Below, piece after piece: positions 35,107 through 43,865 of a stretch of 64,000 nucleotides of DNA (position 1 is its first letter; every line of letters begins with the position of its first letter). The position numbers and the translations under genes were made by a program. This DNA is from Synechococcus sp. WH 8101 (GTDB lineage: Bacteria; Cyanobacteriota; Cyanobacteriia; PCC-6307; Cyanobiaceae): assembly GCF_004209775.1 (NCBI RefSeq), contig NZ_CP035914.1:1240001-1304000 (forward strand), given 5' to 3'. The notes below the pieces were generated by a model. It saw only the letters and a list, made by a program, of their open reading frames with translations. It had not been told where the DNA came from and made no database searches.

Positions 35107-36792
35107 TCAGCGCCAGAACACGCCAAAGCAACCGATCAGCAGGAACAAAAGCGACAAGACCAGAAGGCCGACGCGTGGGTAGCTATGGAGCGTTTCGCCA
35201 TGGCGGTCGACGCGCAGATGCCTGAGATCGATCCAAGGCACGACACCGCGACGAAACCAGCCGACGCTGGTGACCTCGGATCCGATCAGTTTCGGAACCC
35301 GCCGGCGGGCCGTGACCAGCGCTCCAACCAGGGGCACCAGGGCTGCATAGCGGAGGCTGATCAAGCCGGTGCCATCGCGCAGCTCCATGTCGGCACTCCA
35401 GCGGTTGCCAGCATTCGCCCGGCCGATCAGCTCGCCCTTGAGGCTCACCAGCCGACCACGCACCGGACTCGCATAGGGATCCGAGAGCAGAGACAGAACA
35501 TTACAGGCTTCCGGCTGCTTCGAGAGGGGATCGATATAGCCCACCTGCAGCAACAGGCCCAGGCTTAAACCCAGACTCATCCACCCCAAACTGATGGTCA
35601 TGCGACCGCTCCCCAACCCAAGGAACAGTCCCAGCAGCGCCAAAACCCAGGCGGCATTGGCGACGAGCAGATCCTGGCTGAAGCGAACCAGCAGGCGGCG
35701 CTGATCCAAACGACGGCCCGCCTGGATCACCTGGGCCATGTCGAATTCCGCCGTGCGACCCATCCGTTCAGCGGTGGTGCTCAGTGCTCGAATCCGCTTG
35801 GCCGTGAGGGGATGGGTGGAGGCAAGCTCCTGCCACCAGGCCCAGGGATTGAACAGATCCCAGAGAAACACCTGGGTGATGACCTCGGGATTAGCGTTGA
35901 TCCCGAAGGCCGTACCGGTGCTGAGGGCGGCGCGAGGGTCGACCACCCCGAGAGCGCGGGTACCTTCCAACAACCGGGAACGGGACTGCTTTGCGGCCTG
36001 AGGCTGCTGATTGAGCCGTTGTTGCTCCTGCACGATTCCGTAGGCGATCTTCACCAGGGCACGGCTGAGGGCGTTGGGATTGCCGGTGACCGTCGCTGAG
36101 AACTGATCAGCGAAATATTCCCGAACCCTGGAGAGATAGAGCAGCAGATAGGAGCCCGCCTCATAAACAAGAAACGCCACCGCAGAAATCCAACCGGTGG
36201 CACCGCTGTTGTCGTTGGCTTTTCTGTTGAACGTCTCGCCAGCCACATAGATCAGGTAGGCCACCTGCACCAGGCTGGCTGCCAGTGTCATCACCGCGAA
36301 ATCCCAATGCACGATGTGACCCAGTTCGTGGCTGTAAACGGCGGCGACCTCGTCGTCGTCGAGATAATGAAACAAGCCACGGCTGACGACGATGCGGGCG
36401 TGACTCGGCAATGAGCCGTAGGTGAAGGCGGTGGGGTTGTCGTCGTCGATGATGCCCAGACGGGGCATGCTGATGCGGCGTTCCTGACAGATGCGCTGGA
36501 GGATGGCGAGGGATTGGGGACTGGACGCCTTGAGCTCCTCTGTTGTGACCCAGCGCGTTTTGTAGAGCCAGGCCTGGATCCAATCCATTAGGAAAGGAGC
36601 GAGCAGAAAGCCGAGACCATTCACCGCCAGGGTGATCGCCAAGGCGAGAAGGAGCCCGATCACCGGTTGGGTGTTGTCGACGATCAGCAGCAACGCCAGG
36701 ATCAGGCTCAGCACCATGCCGCCCAAGAGGGTGAGGCAAGCGAGGGAAGCGAACCAGAGCTGCCCAGTCAATCCAGGCTTAGTCAGACTCAT
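35107..36792 (-). CDS. M48 family membrane metalloprotease
   Basis: 561 residues. Two N-terminal membrane helices, then the zinc site HELGH (in AVYSHELGHIVHWDFA) and a downstream REYFADQFSA segment that supplies the third ligand. Further helices and a C-terminal extension of about 200 residues follow. This is the HtpX/Ste24-type protease plan, acting on membrane proteins. The C-terminal extension (SLKGELIGRANAGNRWSADMELRDGTGLISLRY) is not part of HtpX and may be a cyanobacterial addition. The start overlaps the DUF3104 gene by 14 bases. Confidence 0.82.
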   Translation of the reverse strand: MSLTKPGLTGQLWFASLACLTLLGGMVLSLILALLLIVDNTQPVIGLLLALAITLAVNGLGFLLAPFLMDWIQAWLYKTRWVTTEELKASSPQSLAILQRICQERRISMPRLGIIDDDNPTAFTYGSLPSHARIVVSRGLFHYLDDDEVAAVYSHELGHIVHWDFAVMTLAASLVQVAYLIYVAGETFNRKANDNSGATGWISAVAFLVYEAGSYLLLYLSRVREYFADQFSATVTGNPNALSRALVKIAYGIVQEQQRLNQQPQAAKQSRSRLLEGTRALGVVDPRAALSTGTAFGINANPEVITQVFLWDLFNPWAWWQELASTHPLTAKRIRALSTTAERMGRTAEFDMAQVIQAGRRLDQRRLLVRFSQDLLVANAAWVLALLGLFLGLGSGRMTISLGWMSLGLSLGLLLQVGYIDPLSKQPEACNVLSLLSDPYASPVRGRLVSLKGELIGRANAGNRWSADMELRDGTGLISLRYAALVPLVGALVTARRRVPKLIGSEVTSVGWFRRGVVPWIDLRHLRVDRHGETLHSYPRVGLLVLSLLFLLIGCFGVFWR

Positions 36793-37069
36793 CGGTGTTC
36801 TCCATCAGCACCTGAAGGATCAGGTCGGCGTTGACCCAGCGAATCACGCCGCTATCCACATCGGCGATTTGAAACAGCGTCCAGGCCTTGGGATCCCGGG
36901 CGCCGCCACTGCAATGCACCACCTGGCCCATCCACCAGTCCCGATCCAACGCCTCGCCAGGAAGCGGGTCATGGCGCACAACCACGGTCATGCCCGGCTG
37001 AAGCTTCAGAAAAGCTGGGCGTGATTCCGACGGTAACAACGGCGGTGGAGGGGAGTGATCAACCGACAT
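36779..37069 (-). CDS. DUF3104 family protein
   Basis: About 96 residues. FLKLQPGMTVVVRHD, DWWMGQVVHCSGGARDPKAWTLFQIADVDSG and WVNADLIL are the marks of the picocyanobacterial DUF3104 family, function unknown. Start at 37069. It is coupled to the downstream M48 protease gene by overlap. Confidence 0.7.
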   Translation of the reverse strand: MSVDHSPPPPLLPSESRPAFLKLQPGMTVVVRHDPLPGEALDRDWWMGQVVHCSGGARDPKAWTLFQIADVDSGVIRWVNADLILQVLMENTDESD

Positions 37070-37121
37070 GGGATCAGTGCATTTGTACTGCAAGCTAAGC
37101 GGAGGCAGGCGTTCTGGCGAT

Positions 37122-37604
37122 TCAACCGCCGTAGGACCAGCCGGTGCTGCTGAGCTCGAGCGCCTCGCCATCGCGATGGAGCGTTGCCGTTTTCACCTCC
37201 CCCACAAACACGGTGTGATCGCCATGGGCGACCTGGCCCACCAACTCGCACTCCACGGTGCCGAGGGCTTCCTGGAGAATCGGCAACCCCAAGGCACCGA
37301 GGCTGTAAGGCGCCGCTTCAAAACGACCTCCCACACCCTGTTGCGGCTTGAAGAACACGGCCCCCAACTCCTTTTGATCCGACGCCAGGACGTTGAGCGA
37401 AAAACGGCCAGTGCGCTGGATCATGCCGTTGCTCGTGCTGTCGGCTCGAACGGCCATCACCACAAGAGGTGGTTCAAAGGAGCCCTGGGTCACCCAGCTG
37501 GCGGTGAAGCCGTTGATCTCTTCGCCTTCGGCCACGCCGCAGATGAACAGACCATGGGGGATCTTGCGCAGCAGGGTCTTTTTGGCATCGGCATTCAAGG
37601 TCAT
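37122..37604 (-). CDS. Flavin-reductase-like (FMN-binding) domain protein
   Basis: About 160 residues with the split-barrel flavin-reductase domain: IPHGLFICGVAEGEEINGFTASWVTQGSFEPPLVVMAV, SLNVLASDQ, CELVGQVAHGDHTVFVGEV. Some cyanobacterial members are the C-terminal part of flavodiiron proteins, but this one is free-standing. Start at Met 37604 (MTLNADAKK) fits the family; 37661 is also open. Confidence 0.75.
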   Translation of the reverse strand: MTLNADAKKTLLRKIPHGLFICGVAEGEEINGFTASWVTQGSFEPPLVVMAVRADSTSNGMIQRTGRFSLNVLASDQKELGAVFFKPQQGVGGRFEAAPYSLGALGLPILQEALGTVECELVGQVAHGDHTVFVGEVKTATLHRDGEALELSSTGWSYGG

Positions 37605-37699
37605 GGGCGTCACCACAACAACTGGCCCTATCTTGGCGAGTGTTGGTGTGGGGTGTCGCACGCGCTCCCAGGGCTGATGCCAGGGTCACATAGCACTAG

Positions 37700-38101
37700 T
37701 CACGCCGCATCATCACTGGAGAGTTCCGCGCCTTTTCGGAAGCGATTGACTCCCGTTGTCGCAGCGCGCTGCGAACGGTTGATCGTTTTGACAAGCAAAA
37801 ACAAAACCCATCCCACAATCAGGGAGTTGAGAATCACGTCGAGAATGCTTCCGATCGCGATGTTGCCACCGTAATAAGGGAGGTTCAGATCCCTCCAATT
37901 GCCACTTCTGATGAATGGATTCAAGAGCGGCATCAGAAAATCATTGGTGAGAGCATCCACGATCTTCTGGAACTGGGTGCCGACCACCACGGCGATCGCA
38001 AGGTTCAGGGCATTACCTTTCTGGAAGAAAAATTCTGCAAATTCTCTGAGCCAGCGACCAAACATCAAGCCATAAGACCAAGAAGTCGCAATCATGCCCA
38101 T
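37700..38101 (-). CDS. mscL: Large-conductance mechanosensitive channel
   Basis: 133 residues. An N-terminal amphipathic helix (REFAEFFFQKGNALNLAIAVVVGTQFQKIVDALTNDFLMPLL) and a second membrane helix (GSILDVILNSLIVGWVLFLLVKTIN) match MscL. It opens under hypo-osmotic stress to release solutes, which fits an organism that stores glucosylglycerol. The start may be the Met at 38065. Confidence 0.9.
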   Translation of the reverse strand: MGMIATSWSYGLMFGRWLREFAEFFFQKGNALNLAIAVVVGTQFQKIVDALTNDFLMPLLNPFIRSGNWRDLNLPYYGGNIAIGSILDVILNSLIVGWVLFLLVKTINRSQRAATTGVNRFRKGAELSSDDAA

Positions 38102-38208
38102 GGATGCTGTTTCAATGTCTGGGCGATGGTCAGTCTCGGGGGTGACTCCTGAGCTCGGGATGAACGGGCTTGCTAGGAAGGGGGTGGATCGTGAAATAGG
38201 AGAGTGCG

Positions 38209-38514
38209 GTGTCCAAAGAGCAGCTCGAAGCCCTCTTGGAAGCCATCAAGGCTGATGCGGACCTTCGAGAGAAGCTGAGGGCGGCGGCTGATCGGGATGC
38301 GGTGGTGGCGATTGCCAGGACAGCTGGCTTTGTGGTTTCAGCTGAAGAGTTGAAAACCGTTCGCACTGAGATTTCGGATGAGGAGCTGGAGGGCGTTGCT
38401 GGTGGAACGGGCCTGCTGTTTGGGGAAGTCACTGTGGAAGCAGCCACAGTGGTGATGCAATCCACAGCAAAAATGGGGCTTGTGTGTAAAGCAGCAGGAC
38501 CCGACCTTGATTGA
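38209..38514 (+). CDS. Nif11-type leader RiPP precursor peptide
   Basis: 101 residues. The leader has the Nif11 form SKEQLEALLEAIKADADLR...AADRDAVVAIARTAGFVVSAEEL, ending EISDEELEGVAGG with the double-glycine cut after residue 66. The 35-residue core has Thr67, Thr75, Thr80, Ser85, Thr86 and one Cys (Cys93), so at most one lanthionine ring could form. Start is GTG with AGGAG just upstream. No LanM or other modifying enzyme lies in the window. The C39-peptidase transporter at 58.7 kb recognises this kind of site, so it could process this peptide; this is an inference. Confidence 0.82.
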   Translation: MSKEQLEALLEAIKADADLREKLRAAADRDAVVAIARTAGFVVSAEELKTVRTEISDEELEGVAGGTGLLFGEVTVEAATVVMQSTAKMGLVCKAAGPDLD

Positions 38515-38603
38515 CTTCAAGACAATAGAGACTCTCCTTCACTGCCGCGCCAGCCAGTGGGCACTGTCTCGCAAAGGAGGTGCCTACGAAAAAAGCAAAC
38601 AAG

Positions 38604-38677
38604 TGGCTCGGGGGAGACTTGAACTCCCGACCTTGGGGTTATGAATCCCACGCTCTAACCAGCTGAGCTACCGAGCC
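38604..38677 (-). tRNA. tRNA-Met (CAU)
   Basis: 74-base cloverleaf on the minus strand. The acceptor stem is GGCTCGG/CCGAGCC, D arm AGCTCAGCTGGTTAGAGC, anticodon loop TTCATAA, T arm GGGAGTTCAAGTCTCCC. The lack of initiator features points to elongator Met; tRNA-Ile2 (lysidine-modified CAU) cannot be fully excluded. Confidence 0.92.
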
Positions 38678-38713
38678 GTGTAGGAAGAGTTTAAACGATC
38701 GTCCGATCGGGCT

Positions 38714-39718
38714 TCAGGCGCGGCGGCTGGGCAGGAACGGCATCGGGTCGGTGGCGGCACCGCCGGGCTTACGGATCTCGAAATGGAGGTGCGGCCCGGT
38801 GCTGCGCCCCGTGCTTCCCATCAAAGAGATCGTGGCGCCCTGGGGCACCATCTGACCTTTGCGCACGACCAGGCGGCTGTTGTGGGCATAACGGGTGGCG
38901 GTGCCATCGCCATGAGACAGCTCGACGAGATAGCCGTAGCCACTGCTCCAGCCTGAGAACACCACAAGGCCATCCTTAGCAGCCACGATCGGCGTGCCGA
39001 CGTTGTTGGCAATATCAATTCCCTTGTGCATCCGCCCCCAGCGCCAGCCATAACCGGAGGTGAAGACGCCCTTCGCCGGCCAGATGAACGCCTGGCGCTC
39101 ACCCTGGGGACGCGACGTGCCTGGGAGATTGGGGAGCTCTGGCCAACTGGCACCACCCGAGACGGTGGGACGAATCGCCAACAATTTGCGGGGGGCGGCT
39201 TCGGCCACACGCACCGTGGATCCCACCACCAGGCGGGCCAGGTCCATGCCTGGGTTGAGCTTGCGGAACTGGCTGAGGCTCAAACCATGGCTCTTGGCAA
39301 TCTTGGCGATGGAATCGCCCCGCTGCACCTCCACTTCCGCAACGGGTGCCGGGGGCGCTGACACCGGCGCAGTTCTGCGGATGCTGGAAGCATCAAGTGA
39401 CAGGCTGCGGCTGAGACGGCTTTCCACCTTGGTGGGCAAGATCAACCACTGCCCTTTGCTCAGCGTTGCCGTGGGTGCTTGCTCATTCAGTTCAGCTAGG
39501 GCTGTGAGCGGAAGATCCAGTTCAGCGGCCAGCGCTTCCATGCTGGTGTCACGACTGGCCTGGATCCAGAACTTGGTCTGCAGGGTCGGCAGCGAGGCCA
39601 GGAGTTGTTGCTGGCTGACTGGTCTGGCCCCATCGGCGATTCCAGGCTGATGTCCGAGGGCGATCAAGCCAAGAACGGGAAGCGCTGATGTGGTGGTGAG
39701 AACCAGCAGGGGCTTCAT
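38714..39718 (-). CDS. LysM-containing M23 peptidase
   Basis: 334 residues, exported (MKPLLVLTTTSALPVLGLIALG signal). Two LysM-like peptidoglycan-binding segments (ASRDTSMEALAAELDLPLTAL..., and VQRGDSIAKIAKSHGLSLSQFRKLNPGMDLARLVVG) precede an M23 endopeptidase domain with zinc ligands in HKGIDIAN and HLHFEIRKPG. It cuts or regulates cutting of peptidoglycan cross-links in the periplasm. Start at 39718 gives the signal peptide. Confidence 0.88.
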   Translation of the reverse strand: MKPLLVLTTTSALPVLGLIALGHQPGIADGARPVSQQQLLASLPTLQTKFWIQASRDTSMEALAAELDLPLTALAELNEQAPTATLSKGQWLILPTKVESRLSRSLSLDASSIRRTAPVSAPPAPVAEVEVQRGDSIAKIAKSHGLSLSQFRKLNPGMDLARLVVGSTVRVAEAAPRKLLAIRPTVSGGASWPELPNLPGTSRPQGERQAFIWPAKGVFTSGYGWRWGRMHKGIDIANNVGTPIVAAKDGLVVFSGWSSGYGYLVELSHGDGTATRYAHNSRLVVRKGQMVPQGATISLMGSTGRSTGPHLHFEIRKPGGAATDPMPFLPSRRA

Positions 39719-39826
39719 ACCAAGAAAGGGAAACAACAACTCCGGAGAAGCCGCCACGACCCGGAGACGGCCCGAAAGTAACGGGCCGAACACCCCGGTG
39801 CAAGGGGGCGTGGTTCAGCCTGACAA

Positions 39827-40312
39827 TCACCACAAGCCGAGTTGCAGGCCGGCCTGGAAGCTCACAAGCGCCGCTGCCACCGACAGATTGAGGCTGCGCA
39901 CCGCTGCACCACCGGGCATCGGAATCGTGCACATCTGGTCGCAGCGCGCACGGACGCTCTCCGGCAGGCCGAGGTCCTCCCGTCCAAACAGCAACACATC
40001 GCCCGGTTGAAAGCGCATCTGAGGCAGGGCCGTGCCGCCATGGCGACTGCAACCGATCAGGCGAAACGGAGTGGGCAGGGCCGCGATGAGCGCTTCGACA
40101 TCGCCGTGGGTGCTCAGCTGCACATGGGGCCAGTAGTCAAGACCAGCCCGTTTGAGGTAGCGATCCTCGAGACTGAAGCCCAACGGCTCGATCAGGGCCA
40201 GGGGTAGCTGGAAGGCCGCTGAGGTGCGGGCGATGTTGCCGGTGTTCGGCGGGATCTGCGGCTCATACAAGGCGATACGCAGGGGGGCAGGCGTCAACTT
40301 GGTTGTCGTCAT
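39827..40312 (-). CDS. trmL: tRNA (cytidine/uridine-34 2'-O)-methyltransferase
   Basis: 161-residue SPOUT methyltransferase. Motifs: LYEPQIPPNTGNIARTSAAF at the start, LLFGREDLGLP, and IPMPGGAAVRSLNLSVAAALVSFQ forming the SAM-binding knot. It methylates the wobble base of some tRNA-Leu by family. It overlaps the cobU gene by 4 bases. Confidence 0.9.
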   Translation of the reverse strand: MTTTKLTPAPLRIALYEPQIPPNTGNIARTSAAFQLPLALIEPLGFSLEDRYLKRAGLDYWPHVQLSTHGDVEALIAALPTPFRLIGCSRHGGTALPQMRFQPGDVLLFGREDLGLPESVRARCDQMCTIPMPGGAAVRSLNLSVAAALVSFQAGLQLGLW

Positions 40313-40875
40313 GGCACCCGCTGCCCCACCTGGTGTAAATCGATGGCGCGGCCCTGCACCACCAACCAGCTGCGGCTGGCCAGGCCCTCAAGGCGCTGAG
40401 CTAGGGCACCGAGCCGATCCCGGAACAAGCCGCCGATCGCGGTGGGGGGCACCAGGCCCCAGCCTGTCTCCTCGATCACCAGCACAACCGGCTGCTTGCG
40501 AGTCTGCAGAGCAGTGAGAAGATCCGCCACGGTGGCCTGCCACTGGGCTTCGACCTGCTCCAGGTGCCAGGCCACAAATCCACCGAGGGAATCAATCAAC
40601 AGGGCCCGATCCGAGGCAATCGACGCCAAGCCCCACGCCAAGGCAGGGCCGCATTCCAGCAACTGCCAGGCCTCGGGGCGACGCTGGCGATGCAGGCGCA
40701 ACCGCTCCTGCCAGGCGGGATCCTCGGGTCTTGGATCAGAGGTGGCCACGTAGGTCACGGCGGGATGGTGGCCGAGAAGGTGTTCCGCCCAACGGCTCTT
40801 GCCGCTCCGGCTGGGGCCACTCACCAGGATGAGATCCCGCTCGCCGCAGGCCCCAATCCGATCAACCACCCCCAT
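40309..40875 (-). CDS. cobU: Adenosylcobinamide kinase/guanylyltransferase
   Basis: 188 residues. N-terminal P-loop LVSGPSRSGKSRWAEHLL, then TYVATSDPRPEDPAWQERLRLHRQRRP (GMP-accepting His) and LLIDSLGGFVAWHL. It activates the lower-ligand-accepting end of cobinamide in cobalamin synthesis. It is coupled to trmL and overlaps the pcxA 3' end by 14 bases. Confidence 0.9.
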   Translation of the reverse strand: MGVVDRIGACGERDLILVSGPSRSGKSRWAEHLLGHHPAVTYVATSDPRPEDPAWQERLRLHRQRRPEAWQLLECGPALAWGLASIASDRALLIDSLGGFVAWHLEQVEAQWQATVADLLTALQTRKQPVVLVIEETGWGLVPPTAIGGLFRDRLGALAQRLEGLASRSWLVVQGRAIDLHQVGQRVP

Positions 40876-42004
40876 TCATGCCGCGCAGGGTTGCCACGGA
40901 AGAGGGGCTGACACGGTTGAGATAGCGGAAGATCCAATACTTGAAGATCGTCGCCAGGATCACCGGGAAGGTGGCGATGAACAACAGGATGAAGTTATCC
41001 CGCGCCGGGAAGCCAAAGTGATTGGCGATGCCATCGAGCAGCACCGTCCAACCCTCCGGGCTGTGGAAACCCACAAAGATGTCGGTGAAGAGGATGATCG
41101 CGAAGGCCTTGGCGGAATCACTGAGGCCATACACGGCTTCATCAAAGAAACCACGCAACACCCGCAGTTCCTCCCGGCTCACCAGACACACGCCCACGAA
41201 AGCGAACAGGGCGGCAATGTCTGAGAACACGTTCTTGACGGCGTGGGTGCTCTCGGAATCCGCCTCCTCCTTCAGTTCCTCGGCCTTAAGGGTGAGGGCC
41301 TGTTGCAGGTCTTCCTCACTGGGAATGCCTTTGCCGCGCAGGAGCGCATCGAATTCAATCTCTGCCTTGTAGACCCGCAGTTTCTCCACCGCCTGCTCCT
41401 CCAGCTGCGGTTTCGGGTAACTGAGAAAAGGAAGATCGGGGGCGTAGCGATCCACCAAGGGGCTGATCACATAGGTGCGGCTCACCTGTTGCACCAGCAG
41501 GGGCACCAGGATCAACAGCAACAGCACCTTGAGCGAGATCAAGGTGGAATCACGGCGCCGACGGAAGCCGGCCACCAGGGTCGCCTCGGCGGTGGGGTCC
41601 AACTGCCGCCGCACGGTGTCGACTACGCCGAGCAACGAGCGGGGCAGCGGATCGGGCGCCCGGCTCATGGTGGGGGCGGCCGCTGCGCGCCGCGGTGAAT
41701 AGCGATTCACCACACTTTCAATCAGCTGCAGCTGACGCAGCTCCTGCATGTCGAGCTGGCCGCGTTGCCCCTCGAGCTTGTCGAGGCTGGTGCGACACAC
41801 ATTCAGGGCGGCTCGGAATTTGCGCAACACGGTGGCCTGCACCGAGCGAGGCACCGACAGCTCAAGGTCGGTGCGGATCGGGCGATCGCCGTAATATTCC
41901 AGCTCCAGGCTCTGGATCAGCAGGGCGGCTTCATAGCCCCGATCCAGATCGCTGTTCACATCGCGGTCGTTCGCCTGACCGAAGGTGCTGATCCAATTGC
42001 GCAT
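40862..42004 (-). CDS. pcxA: Proton extrusion protein PcxA/CemA
   Basis: 380 residues. A soluble N-terminal half is followed by four membrane helices (STLISLKVLLLLILVPLLVQQV; VFSDIAALFAFVGVCLV; AFAIILFTDIFVGFHSPEGW; FILLFIATFPVILATIFKYWIFRYLNRVSP). This is the CemA/PcxA plan for light-induced proton extrusion. The conserved FVGFHSPEGW segment is seen. Start at 42004 (MRNWIST). Confidence 0.9.
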   Translation of the reverse strand: MRNWISTFGQANDRDVNSDLDRGYEAALLIQSLELEYYGDRPIRTDLELSVPRSVQATVLRKFRAALNVCRTSLDKLEGQRGQLDMQELRQLQLIESVVNRYSPRRAAAAPTMSRAPDPLPRSLLGVVDTVRRQLDPTAEATLVAGFRRRRDSTLISLKVLLLLILVPLLVQQVSRTYVISPLVDRYAPDLPFLSYPKPQLEEQAVEKLRVYKAEIEFDALLRGKGIPSEEDLQQALTLKAEELKEEADSESTHAVKNVFSDIAALFAFVGVCLVSREELRVLRGFFDEAVYGLSDSAKAFAIILFTDIFVGFHSPEGWTVLLDGIANHFGFPARDNFILLFIATFPVILATIFKYWIFRYLNRVSPSSVATLRGMNGGG

Positions 42005-42024
42005 GATCGTGTTCTCAGGCGAGG

Positions 42025-42696
42025 TCAGCGGGAGAAGACCCACCAGGTGGCCATCGGCACGATGGTGCCCACCACCAGCAGCACCACCACCCAGGTGAAG
42101 GCGTTGCTGCTCTGGGTTTCCTCTTTGCTGGGAATGTTGGTGGGCAGGGTGGTGCGCTCCACCTCCACAGGCGGACCAGGGTCTTCGCCGCCATCAAGCA
42201 CCACGGCGAGACGCTCGATGCCATCCAGGCTGGCTTGGCGGTAGCGATCACCATCCCGCATGGGCTGGCTCATGGTGGTGCGGCCGGTGCTGCGTAACAA
42301 CTCGGCGGGCAAGCGCTGGCTGAGGGAGGGATCGGCCACCACGGCGGCCTGCTTGTTCTGGGCCTCGATCAGAAACAGCAGGATCGGATCACTGGAGCCC
42401 TGATTCGACCATTGAGCAATGAGATCCTCACCGAAGGCGGGAAGGCTGAGGCCGTAGTCGAGTCGACGCACGGTCACCAGACGGGCATCAAGGCGCTGCT
42501 CATCGAGCTGATCCAGCCTGGCGCTGAGTTCACTGCGGCTGGCGCGACTGAGCACATCGGCCGCATCCAGCACCGGATCCTCCGGAGCCACCGCAGGAAA
42601 ATCCTGGGGCGCTACGGCCAGGGCCGCAGGCACCAACAGCAGCAACGACAGGCAGGCGGCGGCAAGTCCGGCCAGCAGCTTCGAGATCCTCGGCAT
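42025..42696 (-). CDS. psb32: Psb32-type TPM-domain protein
   Basis: 223 residues. A signal peptide, a TPM domain (VLDAADVLSRASRSELSARLDQLDEQRLDARLVTVRRLDYG), and a C-terminal membrane helix (WVVVLLVVGTIVPMATWWVF). This matches Psb32/TLP18.3, a thylakoid-lumen protein that helps photosystem II repair. It lies 20 bases before pcxA on the same strand. Confidence 0.82.
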   Translation of the reverse strand: MPRISKLLAGLAAACLSLLLLVPAALAVAPQDFPAVAPEDPVLDAADVLSRASRSELSARLDQLDEQRLDARLVTVRRLDYGLSLPAFGEDLIAQWSNQGSSDPILLFLIEAQNKQAAVVADPSLSQRLPAELLRSTGRTTMSQPMRDGDRYRQASLDGIERLAVVLDGGEDPGPPVEVERTTLPTNIPSKEETQSSNAFTWVVVLLVVGTIVPMATWWVFSR

Positions 42697-42729
42697 CGAT
42701 GGAAAAGGCCTGATGCGGGCAGTCTGCCG

Positions 42730-43137
42730 TCAGTCGGCCAGGCTGTCGCGGTTGAGAGCCATGATCGCTCCGACCACCGCCTCGGCGCGACCTTCCGGCA
42801 ACACCAATTGGGCGCCGAGTTTGTTCAAAAAATCCGTTTCCGGGGCACCCACTTTGCGGTCGGCATGCACCAGTTGAGCCGCCACCGCCAGGGCGGTTTC
42901 CTGCTGATGGGGCTTGAGCTGGGGAAGAGCCTGGGCGATCAGCTGATCGATCCCCTGCTCCCGCAGCACGGTGAGCAGCGTGTCGAACAGCGCCGCCATC
43001 TCCTCTTCGCTCCGGTCTTTGTAAGGCGAGCGATATTCGAGTTGGCGCCGCAAGGCATGCGCTTCGTCCTTGCCCAGGACGCCATCACAGGCCACGGCTC
43101 CGAGAGCCACGGCGGCAAAGGCTTCGGCCTCAGTCAT
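42730..43137 (-). CDS. TerB-like protein
   Basis: About 135 residues, all helical. AVALGAVACDGVLGKDEAHALRRQLEYRSPY and AVAAQLVHADRKVGAPETDFLNKLGAQL have the repeated D-G-x-(E) metal-binding pattern of TerB/DUF533-type domains. Function is unknown. Start at 43137 (MTEAEAF). Confidence 0.65.
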   Translation of the reverse strand: MTEAEAFAAVALGAVACDGVLGKDEAHALRRQLEYRSPYKDRSEEEMAALFDTLLTVLREQGIDQLIAQALPQLKPHQQETALAVAAQLVHADRKVGAPETDFLNKLGAQLVLPEGRAEAVVGAIMALNRDSLAD

Positions 43138-43205
43138 ACCCGCTGGTGCGTGCCACCCCATTTGAGCAAGAGTGCAGCGATCTGACAGCTCTTTCGCGTT
43201 CCTTC

Positions 43206-43865
43206 ATGCCAGCCGCCGCCCGCATCACCCTGTCTGCCGGCGTACTGGTGCTCGTTCTGGCCGTTCTGAACGGCTTCACGGCAGCAACGATCGAGCCAAG
43301 CCTGCAGCGGGCGGAGGTGATCGCCGGTCTGGCCGGGGTGGGGCTGATGTTGGTGGCAGTGCTCTGGACCCGCGCCGTGCCCCGCGCTGCAGAAGCGGTG
43401 GCACTCAGCGCCGAACAGGGCTTTGTGCTCAAGCCGGATCTCACCGAGGCAGAACGGCTCGAACTGGCCTGGGGCAGCCAGATGCTGCTCACCGCCACCT
43501 CCGCTGCCACGATCCTGGTGGCCTGGGACGGGGAGGTGCTCCTGAGGCGGGGTCTGATCAGCGACAGCCCGTTTCACCCCGGCGCGATCTGCAGCCGTGC
43601 CAGGGAGCAACAACAGCTGGTGTCGCTCGTAAAAACAGCGTTGTATCCCGGCCGCGAAGAATTTGATTCAGTGGTGCCTCAATTGCCGGCGGTGATGGTG
43701 CACCCCCTTGGCCAGCGGGGCTGGGTGGTGCTCGGTGGCTGGTCGGAACGATGTTTCACCCGTGCCGATGAGCGCTGGTTCAGCGGTTGGTGCGAACGGC
43801 TCAGAACGACACTGGAGCCGGCTTGCGCTTCTTCTGAGGGCCTGGACGGCCCTCCTCCAGGCTGA
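43206..43865 (+). CDS. CCB2/CCB4-like cytochrome b6 cofactor assembly protein (DUF2930)
   Basis: 219 residues from ATG 43206. Two N-terminal membrane helices (ITLSAGVLVLVLAVLNGF and VIAGLAGVGLMLVAVLW) and a soluble domain (LTEAERLELAWGSQMLLTATSAATILVAWDGEVLLRRG) resemble CCB2/CCB4, which help attach heme ci to cytochrome b6. The 3' end overlaps the convergent lptC by 65 bases. Confidence 0.72.
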   Translation: MPAAARITLSAGVLVLVLAVLNGFTAATIEPSLQRAEVIAGLAGVGLMLVAVLWTRAVPRAAEAVALSAEQGFVLKPDLTEAERLELAWGSQMLLTATSAATILVAWDGEVLLRRGLISDSPFHPGAICSRAREQQQLVSLVKTALYPGREEFDSVVPQLPAVMVHPLGQRGWVVLGGWSERCFTRADERWFSGWCERLRTTLEPACASSEGLDGPPPG

